Shown here: positions 1-4,016 of the stretch, piece after piece
Position numbering within the stretch: the first letter of the stretch is position 1
Layout of the letters: each line of letters starts with the position of its first letter
Source of the DNA: Propionibacteriaceae bacterium
GTDB lineage: Bacteria > Actinomycetota > Actinomycetes > Propionibacteriales > Propionibacteriaceae
Length of the DNA stretch: 9,370 nt
Reading direction: 5' to 3'
NCBI GenBank assembly: GCA_031260385.1
Contig: JAIRKB010000269.1
Coordinates: 1 to 9,370 of the forward strand
Position numbers and translations under genes: made by a program
Notes under the pieces: model-generated
What the model was told of the DNA's origin: nothing
What the model saw: only the letters and a program-made list of their open reading frames with translations
Databases searched by the model: none

Positions 1-260
1 ACGGCTTGGCCTTGTCCTGAGCCGACTGACTGATAGGTCTCAGCCAGAGTCGACACTGATCCGGTATACCCCCGCATTGATCCGCCTTGATCTGCGTAGT
101 AGTAATAGCAAAACTGCCCTGACGGACAGTTCGTTGTATCCGCAGCCTGCGCCTGTGGGGCCAACACGACCCCCGTCAAGCTGACTGCCATTGCCGCGAC
201 AACAGTTAGAAGAATCCGAACCGGATTGCTTGCTCGTCTTATAGCAGATAGTTTCATCAT
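1..260 (-). CDS. Secreted peptidase inhibitor family I36-like protein (3' end outside window)
   Basis: The minus frame is open from ATG at 260-258 to the window edge, so at least 86 codons are present and the C-terminus is missing. The N-terminus is a signal peptide: basic residues (K3, R8, R9, R15), a hydrophobic core at about residues 16-33, and a likely signal peptidase I site after AQA at residue 39. The mature part opens with NCPSGQFCYYYADQGGSM, the Cys-Pro-x-Gly...Cys...Gly-Gly pattern of small actinobacterial peptidase inhibitor I36 (SMPI-like, beta/gamma-crystallin fold) proteins; C45 and C51 would form a disulphide. In that family the mature protein is secreted and some members inhibit metalloproteases; inhibition here is inference. 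An SD stretch, AGGAAAGGA, precedes the tandem ATG ATG, so the second ATG (257) is an equally good start. It is transcribed alone or after the small membrane gene upstream. Confidence 0.72.
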   Translation of the reverse strand, partial: MMKLSAIRRASNPVRILLTVVAAMAVSLTGVVLAPQAQAADTTNCPSGQFCYYYYADQGGSMRGYTGSVSTLAETYQSVGSGQGQA

Positions 261-332
261 CTGTTCCTTTCCTGAGGTGTGATTCCCTGTTAGAAGCACA
301 ACCCAACTATCCTGCTGGCACCCCCCACCCAG

Positions 333-351
333 CAATGGGGAGGACTCCCCA
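333..351. repeat. Palindromic repeat R, copy 1
   Basis: CAATGGGGAGGACTCCCCA contains the perfect inverted repeat TGGGGAG-GA-CTCCCCA (7-bp arms, 2-bp centre). An identical 19-nt copy in the same orientation lies at 562-580. It sits about 75 bp upstream of the I36-like start codon, so it could be an operator. The very short loop makes an RNA hairpin less likely than a protein site. Confidence 0.8.
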
Positions 352-397
352 GTTCAACTAAAGAAAGGAATCATAACAAGGTGAAACGCGACACGAA

Positions 398-420
398 CCA
401 TTGGGGTCGGTCCCAAATGG
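398..420. repeat. Imperfect palindrome P, copy 1 (inverted partner at 486-508)
   Basis: CCATTGGGG...TCCCAAATGG is itself nearly palindromic. Its reverse complement matches 486-508 at 21 of 23 positions. With 486-508 it could form a large stem with a 65-nt loop, or the two could be separate sites for one dimeric regulator. Sequence identity is seen directly; function is inference. Confidence 0.75.
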
Positions 421-465
421 CTCGCGCTGCCACTTGCGGATATGTTAGCTGGGGAAGATGAGTGG

Positions 466-474
466 TGTGGATAA
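466..474 (-). promoter_or_regulatory. Perfect DnaA-box 9-mer
   Basis: TGTGGATAA is the reverse complement of the consensus DnaA box TTATCCACA. It is a single box, not a cluster, and lies between the two inverted P palindromes. Chance occurrence is possible. A second perfect box is at 7059-7067. Confidence 0.4.
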
Positions 475-485
475 CGCGGACTGTA

Positions 486-508
486 CCATTTGGGACTGCC
501 CCCAATGG
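486..508. repeat. Imperfect palindrome P, copy 2 (inverted)
   Basis: CCATTTGGG...CCCCAATGG has arms that pair with one mismatch. It is the inverted partner of 398-420, with two mismatches over 23 nt. It shares the G-run/C-run architecture of repeat R. Confidence 0.75.
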
Positions 509-561
509 GTCCCCCAGTGGGTCTGCTGTAAAACAAGGCTATGGTCGGACAATCATGACGA

Positions 562-580
562 CAATGGGGAGGACTCCCCA
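562..580. repeat. Palindromic repeat R, copy 2
   Basis: Exact 19-nt copy of 333-351 in the same orientation, 229 bp away. It lies about 35 bp beyond the stop of the small membrane gene. No T-tract follows on the minus strand, so an intrinsic terminator is not supported. Confidence 0.8.
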
Positions 581-613
581 CCCCACCCGAGACTCCTTGC
601 CTCACTTAGGCGG

Positions 614-826
614 TCAGGTCTTTGGTGAGCTTCTTCGCAGCAATCCCAAAAACATCACTATCAAACCCATTACCCCCAAAAAGCATCCAGCGATGGAAAC
701 AATGTTTATCTCATCCCATACGGACCAGGTACCAGGCATTCCAGTAATGGACGCCGCCAGCAGCGCGAACGCGACCAGCAAACTCCCGGATACCAACGAC
801 CCCACTCCCGCTAAAACTAGCTTCAT
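614..826 (-). CDS. Small two-TM membrane protein, function unknown
   Basis: This encodes 70 aa with two predicted membrane segments, about residues 3-27 (V/L/A/G-rich) and 41-64 (IVSIAGCFLGVMGLIVMFLG). They are joined by a short polar loop containing W34, W37, D38 and E39, and followed by a basic tail RRSSPKT, so both ends are probably cytoplasmic. Its ATG (826-824) overlaps the dcd stop as ATGA, a normal arrangement for translational coupling, which decides the start and implies cotranscription with dcd. I recognise no family; a role in nucleotide metabolism cannot be inferred from position alone. Base use is like that of dcd, which supports a real gene. Confidence 0.65.
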   Translation of the reverse strand: MKLVLAGVGSLVSGSLLVAFALLAASITGMPGTWSVWDEINIVSIAGCFLGVMGLIVMFLGLLRRSSPKT

Positions 827-1452
827 AATCCCCCCAAATTTGGTGTGTTTGTTGGGTCTACTCTATCAACACCATCTCCGGTTTGAAGGGTACGAAAACC
901 TTGGTGGGAGCGACTGGGGGTGGGGCCGCGCTGGCCCTGGTAATGCGAGCCGAGGGTCGCCGAGCCGTACGGACTCTCGGCGGGGGAACTGAGGGGGAAG
1001 AAGCATAACTGGCCGACTTTCATCCCCGGATAGAGCTTGATTGGCAGGGTGGAGGCATTGGACAACTCCAGGGTGACGTGGCCCTCAAACCCCGGATCAA
1101 TGAACCCGGCTGTAGCGTGAGTGAGCAACCCCAGTCGCCCCAGCGACGATTTCCCTTCAACCCGGGCCGCAATCCGGTCACACAAGGCAATCCGTTCCAG
1201 AGTGGCGCCAAGCACAAACTCCCCCGGATGGAGAATAAACGCCGTGTCGTCGTCAACCACGACCTCCCGGGTCAAGTCCCCCTGATCGACGGCTGGATCG
1301 ATCACTGAATAGCGGTGATTCTCAAACACTCGAAAGTAGCGATCCAGTCGTACGTCAACGCTGGCTGGCTGCACCAAGGCGTCATCCCACGGCGACAACT
1401 GGATCCGACCATCAGCAACCGCCCGACGAATATCACGATCTGATAAAAGCAT
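823..1452 (-). CDS. dcd: dCTP deaminase, bifunctional (dCTP to dUMP) type
   Basis: This is a 209-aa cytosolic enzyme of pyrimidine deoxynucleotide synthesis. The family deaminates dCTP; the bifunctional actinobacterial/archaeal type also removes pyrophosphate to give dUMP for thymidylate synthase. Seen: N-terminal MLLSDRDIRRAV, QPASVDVRLD (about 28-37), HPGEFVLGATLE, GKSSLGRLGL, the active-site stretch HATAGFIDPGFEGHVTLELS containing the catalytic Glu, and C-terminal YQGQRGPTPSRS, which closes over the nucleotide. TAGFIDPGF is like M. tuberculosis Dcd and unlike the TAHRIDPGW of the E. coli deaminase-only enzyme, hence the bifunctional call. After the usual end there are about 25 extra residues (GFRTLQTG...PNLGGL). 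There is no good SD; TAGACT lies 6 nt before the ATG, so a leaderless transcript is possible. A decayed second copy lies at 3108-3153. Confidence 0.93.
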   Translation of the reverse strand: MLLSDRDIRRAVADGRIQLSPWDDALVQPASVDVRLDRYFRVFENHRYSVIDPAVDQGDLTREVVVDDDTAFILHPGEFVLGATLERIALCDRIAARVEGKSSLGRLGLLTHATAGFIDPGFEGHVTLELSNASTLPIKLYPGMKVGQLCFFPLSSPAESPYGSATLGSHYQGQRGPTPSRSHQGFRTLQTGDGVDRVDPTNTPNLGGL

Positions 1453-1458
1453 CAGCCG

Positions 1459-1464
1459 AGTCTA
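1459..1464 (-). promoter_or_regulatory. Candidate -10 of dcd (leaderless start)
   Basis: On the minus strand TAGACT ends 6 nt before the dcd ATG. This would place transcription start at or next to the start codon, and no SD is visible in between. I see no convincing -35. Leaderless mRNAs are common in actinobacteria, but this case is inferred. Confidence 0.35.
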
Positions 1465-1473
1465 GCAAGCCTG

Positions 1474-1522
1474 ACTCACACCTTGGTGACGGTGATGGTT
1501 ACCTCGAGGGTGGTGTCGGAGG
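1474..1522. repeat. 49-bp perfect direct repeat, left copy
   Basis: Identical to 3154-3202 in the same orientation, 1680 bp apart. It is the 3' end of the lipoprotein gene plus 2 bp. The two copies bracket the AlbA_2 gene, so recombination between them would delete it together with the dcd remnant. Confidence 0.9.
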
Positions 1523-1566
1523 AGATCGTCAAATCATCACCGCGCAAGGAAAGGGTGCCTGACTCT
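1476..1566 (-). pseudogene. 3' remnant of a second copy of the lipoprotein gene
   Basis: Read on the minus strand, the last 26 codons give TLSLRGDDLTISSDTTLEV then TITVTKV and a stop. The intact lipoprotein at 3156-3770 ends in TFSFRGDDVAITSDTTLEV then TITVTKV. At DNA level 1474-1522 is identical to 3154-3202 over 49 nt. Similarity then weakens, with mostly third-position changes, a one-base gap near 1553 and no clear match beyond about 1566. The rest of the gene is missing, replaced by the AlbA_2 gene's upstream region. No start codon or signal peptide remains, so this is a fragment. Confidence 0.85.
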
Positions 1567-1570
1567 CATA

Positions 1571-1580
1571 CTACGCGTAG
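1571..1580. promoter_or_regulatory. Perfect palindrome CTACGCGTAG upstream of AlbA_2 gene
   Basis: A 10-bp perfect palindrome 44 bp before the start codon, next to the AGCATGA repeats. It is a possible operator; a 10-bp palindrome can also arise by chance. Confidence 0.35.
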
Positions 1581-1588
1581 CAAGATGT

Positions 1589-1627
1589 AGCATGATAAGA
1601 GCATGATACGGTAGCATGAGAGCATGA
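1589..1627. repeat. Four AGCATGA direct repeats at the AlbA_2 gene start
   Basis: AGCATGA occurs at 1589-1595, 1600-1606, 1613-1619 and 1621-1627. The first and third copies are preceded by T. The last copy contains the start codon of the AlbA_2 gene. Such clustering at a promoter and start suggests an operator for autoregulation by the gene's winged-helix product (inference). No strong SD is present in this stretch. Confidence 0.65.
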
Positions 1628-3111
1628 TCGAGACTCTTCAGGATCGCCTTCCCTCAATTGTTGCTCGTTTGCGAAGCGCGCGGACGGACGGTCACACAGT
1701 TGAAGTCAAGTCCGCTGTCGGGAAGTTGCCTAAGACAACTGCCGAGACTCTGAGTGCTTTTGCCAACGGCTCAGGGGGCATCCTTATTCTTGGGCTCACC
1801 GAAACCCAGGGCTTCACTCCTGCAAAGGGCTTCCAGGCGACTAGCATCCGAGACGCGCTCGCTGGAACATGCTCCGACAGGCTACAACCACCGCTTCGAC
1901 CGGCAATTGAGATCATCGATTTCGATGGTGGGAAAGTAGTCGCGGCCGAGATTGAGCCGCTGATTCCTGCTAATAGGCCGTGTTTCGTCAAAGACCGAGG
2001 CATGTATCAGGGTAGTTATATTCGTACGGGGGACGGCGACAGAAGACTGTCGCACTATGAAATTGACCGGCTCATTGAGGAACATCGCCAACCCCGCTGG
2101 GATGAAGAGATCGTCGAAGATGCTTCACTATCCGACCTAGACCAGGCCCTCGTTGCAGCGGTTGTGAGCAGGCAACAAAAACTGCGACCACATCTGTTTG
2201 GCAGTGGTACTCCCGAGGCAATCCTTCAAGGCCTTCTCGCCGTAAGGGCGGATACGGCTGGAGTCTTGCGGCCTACGCTTGCAGGATTATGCGCATTGGG
2301 GACACACCCTCAGTACTACTTCCCCAGATTAACCGTGACGTTCTCATCGTTCCCTGGTGAATCAAAGGCGGTCGTTGTCCACGCCAATGAACGGCTCCTG
2401 GACTCCCGATCCCTGGTTGGTCCAATTCCAATGCTGGTTCGCGACGCAACGTCTGCCGTACTGAGGAATGCTCGGATTGGTGGACGGATGGAAGGAGTGT
2501 TTCGTAAGGAGGTTCCCCAGTATCCGCTAGCAGCCGTACGCGAGGCGGTGACCAACGCCCTCATGCACCGGGATTACTCTCACCTAGCACGAGGCACTCA
2601 AGTTCAAGTCAATCTATACACCGACCATCTGGAGATACTCAGCCCGGGTGGCTTGTACGGCACAGTGACAGTGGCCCAGCTTGGCAGTCGCGGCATCAGT
2701 TCGGCTCGAAATCAACGACTTTCGACCCTTCTAGAGGAAGTGTCCCACCCCGATGGCGGCATGGTTGCTGAAAACCGTGGCACAGGCTTCATGATGATGG
2801 AGGCCGTTCTCAAAGATGCTGGAATGGCTCCACCCTTTGCCGACGATGACATCAGTTCCTTCTCGCTCGTTTTCCGCAACACCTTCCAACCAACAACCAG
2901 ACCGAAACACCAGTCAACACCGACCAGGCAGGTAATCGAGTCGTACCTAGCATCCGCGAAACAGGCCACCTCTACCCAGATTGTCGAGGCAACCGGCCTC
3001 GCCCGCTCGACTGTCAACAAACACCTGAAAGCGATGATGGAGACTGGCCAAATCGAAACCACTCACCCAGCCCGCAGTAAACTACAGAACTACCGCTGGA
3101 CCGGCATCTGA
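1624..3111 (+). CDS. AlbA_2 DNA-binding / GHKL ATPase / winged-helix protein (COG2865-type)
   Basis: This encodes 495 aa with three parts. Residues about 25-150 match an AlbA_2 (Schlafen-type) domain: EVKSA near 27, then the LPKTTAETLSAFANGSGG stretch and GxxDR before a helix. Residues about 295-420 carry a GHKL-like ATPase fold: N-box AVREAVTNALMHRDY (304-318, N311), ILSPGGL (338-344) and the glycine-rich NRGTGFMMME (384-393). Residues about 434-485 form a winged helix with recognition helix LARSTVNKHLKAM. The family is annotated as transcriptional regulators or RecG-like proteins and occurs often in accessory and defence-type regions; its reaction is not established. An in-frame TAG at 1612 fixes the start at 1624, though the SD is weak. 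The TGA stop lies within the dcd remnant, so the native 3' end may have been replaced. It is convergent with the lipoprotein gene and isolated from other plus-strand genes. Confidence 0.85.
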   Translation: MIETLQDRLPSIVARLRSARTDGHTVEVKSAVGKLPKTTAETLSAFANGSGGILILGLTETQGFTPAKGFQATSIRDALAGTCSDRLQPPLRPAIEIIDFDGGKVVAAEIEPLIPANRPCFVKDRGMYQGSYIRTGDGDRRLSHYEIDRLIEEHRQPRWDEEIVEDASLSDLDQALVAAVVSRQQKLRPHLFGSGTPEAILQGLLAVRADTAGVLRPTLAGLCALGTHPQYYFPRLTVTFSSFPGESKAVVVHANERLLDSRSLVGPIPMLVRDATSAVLRNARIGGRMEGVFRKEVPQYPLAAVREAVTNALMHRDYSHLARGTQVQVNLYTDHLEILSPGGLYGTVTVAQLGSRGISSARNQRLSTLLEEVSHPDGGMVAENRGTGFMMMEAVLKDAGMAPPFADDDISSFSLVFRNTFQPTTRPKHQSTPTRQVIESYLASAKQATSTQIVEATGLARSTVNKHLKAMMETGQIETTHPARSKLQNYRWTGI

Positions 3112-3153
3112 GGGGGAAGAAACACAGCTGACTGGCTGCACCAGGGTGTCATC
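3108..3153 (-). pseudogene. Remnant of a second dcd gene with internal deletion
   Basis: These 46 bp match dcd at two places joined together, 989-1013 and 1366-1386, at 40 of 46 positions, and all six differences are transitions. The join lies at a CTGGC repeat present at both ends of the missing dcd stretch (1009-1013 and 1361-1369), as expected for deletion between short direct repeats. On the minus strand it reads DDTLVQP and then QLCFFPL in dcd-like order. It sits directly beside the intact lipoprotein gene, just as dcd sits beside the lipoprotein remnant at 1476. The match is short, so the call rests on the combination of similarity and matching gene order. Confidence 0.7.
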
Positions 3154-3202
3154 ACTCACACCTTGGTGACGGTGATGGTTACCTCGAGGGTGGTGTCGGA
3201 GG
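3154..3202. repeat. 49-bp perfect direct repeat, right copy
   Basis: Partner of 1474-1522; here it is the 3' end of the intact lipoprotein gene. Full identity over 49 nt, when the next 28 nt differ at about 8 positions, hints at recent exchange or gene conversion in this end. Confidence 0.9.
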
Positions 3203-3770
3203 TGATCGCTACGTCGTCGCCGCGGAAGGAAAAGGTTGCTTGGCCCTTCCCGTTGATCAGTTCGATGTCATCGAACCAGTAGGCCCAGTCGTTCGACTGA
3301 GTACGGATGTCTAGGCGGTCCTTGGCGAGGACCGTAAGGACGAGCTCGATGTGGCGCCAGTCGGTGACCTGATCGGGTTCATCTAGAAGATAGAGTTGCG
3401 GCTCTTCCGAGTCGAGGGCGTCAAAACCAACGTCGATCTTGTTCGAATTGGATTTTTGGTTCACATGGGCGATGAAGTAGAAGGTTTCTTCCCCCAACCC
3501 CCATTCCTGAACATAGAAGCTGTCGTACTTCCCTGCACCGCTCGCATAGCCGGTGTATTTATCTTTATCTACCTCGGTCTTGATTAGGCTCTCGCCGCTG
3601 GTGGTGATATCAGCGTAACGATCAAAAACATAGTGGGCTTGGAACTCCACCTTATAGGTCGGTGGCGGGGGCGGACCGTCTACCTTGGGTGGGGTGTCAG
3701 CGGAGTTGCAGCCGGCTAAGGCAAAGGATGCGAGGGCGAGCCCCAGCAGAGTGGCGAGTAGTTTCTTCAC
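3156..3770 (-). CDS. Lipoprotein of unknown function
   Basis: This encodes 204 aa starting with GTG (3770-3768), with a good SD, GGAGG, eight bases upstream. A lipoprotein signal peptide is clear: MKK, hydrophobic core, lipobox LAGC with the lipidated Cys at residue 21. A proline-rich linker (PPPPP at about 33-37) follows, then about 165 residues rich in aromatic and beta-prone residues (DWAYWFDDIELING, and alternating T/V at the C-terminus), suggesting a beta-sandwich or carbohydrate-binding-like domain on the outer face of the membrane. I recognise no family. It has its own promoter with an inverted repeat overlapping the SD, and it is divergent from the bL12-domain lipoprotein gene. A broken paralogue end lies at 1476-1566. 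Confidence 0.82.
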   Translation of the reverse strand: MKKLLATLLGLALASFALAGCNSADTPPKVDGPPPPPTYKVEFQAHYVFDRYADITTSGESLIKTEVDKDKYTGYASGAGKYDSFYVQEWGLGEETFYFIAHVNQKSNSNKIDVGFDALDSEEPQLYLLDEPDQVTDWRHIELVLTVLAKDRLDIRTQSNDWAYWFDDIELINGKGQATFSFRGDDVAITSDTTLEVTITVTKV

Positions 3771-3782
3771 CGCGAATACCTC

Positions 3783-3809
3783 CCTAGTGGGCTGGGTGAT
3801 CCCACTAGG
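3783..3809 (-). promoter_or_regulatory. Inverted repeat in the lipoprotein leader, abutting the SD
   Basis: Perfect 9-bp arms CCTAGTGGG and CCCACTAGG are separated by 9 nt. On the minus-strand transcript the 3' arm runs into the SD (AGG shared with GGGAGG). The hairpin could limit ribosome access, or the palindrome could be a repressor site just downstream of the -10. Both readings are inference; the pairing is seen directly. Confidence 0.6.
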
Positions 3810-3812
3810 ATA

Positions 3813-3818
3813 ATTGTA
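3813..3818 (-). promoter_or_regulatory. Candidate -10 (TACAAT) of the lipoprotein gene
   Basis: TACAAT on the minus strand differs from TATAAT at one position and lies 42 bp before the GTG start. Transcription would begin near the inverted repeat. No recognisable -35 at 16-18 bp spacing. Confidence 0.4.
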
Positions 3819-3969
3819 CTATCCTTCGCCGCGACCTTTGTTTGGCCGGTTCAACGCGAAAGGTATTCCCAGCTTGGCGGCTATCACTAGATATCCAAGG
3901 AAGGGTGACGCCCAAAGGGTCGCTCACTTTAGGCTGGATCCCGCAACTCAGACAGATCGGGCAGTGAGG

Positions 3970-3975
3970 TAGGAT
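3970..3975 (+). promoter_or_regulatory. Candidate -10 (TAGGAT) of the bL12-domain lipoprotein gene
   Basis: TAGGAT matches four of six bases of TATAAT, including the conserved TA and final T, and lies about 41 bp before the ATG at 4017. No clear -35 is visible. Confidence 0.3.
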
Positions 3976-4016
3976 GGTTGTGGGGCTCGCGGGGGCGAGC
4001 ATCAGGGGAAGCGAGT

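Larger units (their letters stand above)
261..613. other. 354-bp gene-free interval with palindromic repeats
   Basis: Both neighbours are on the minus strand, so this is the 3' flank of the small membrane gene and the 5' region of the I36-like gene. The open frames crossing it are proline/serine-rich without gene-like character, and I see no convincing small gene. It holds two direct copies of a 19-nt palindromic repeat, two inverted copies of a 23-nt imperfect palindrome and one perfect DnaA box, listed separately. No clear -35/-10 pair for the I36-like gene stands out. Confidence 0.6.

Noticed and set aside
354..605. Minus-strand 83-aa frame in the 260-613 gap
   Set aside because: Low-complexity Pro/Ser/Gly composition, crosses palindromic repeats, and has no SD.
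462..992. Long plus-strand open frame across the gap and the dcd 3' end
   Set aside because: It runs antisense through dcd and the small membrane gene, and its first part is repeat-bearing non-coding DNA; the product is not protein-like.
1589..1627. AGCATGA repeats as a CRISPR array
   Set aside because: Repeats are only 7 bp with 1-6 bp between them, so there are no repeat-spacer dimensions.
1474..3202. The 49-bp repeats as insertion-sequence ends or attachment sites
   Set aside because: They are the coding 3' end of the lipoprotein gene, no transposase or integrase is encoded between them, and no tRNA gene is nearby; gene duplication explains them better.
3978..4016. Upstream in-frame start for the bL12-domain lipoprotein
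   Set aside because: It overlaps the presumed promoter region, has no SD, and would put 13 odd residues before a normal lipoprotein signal peptide.
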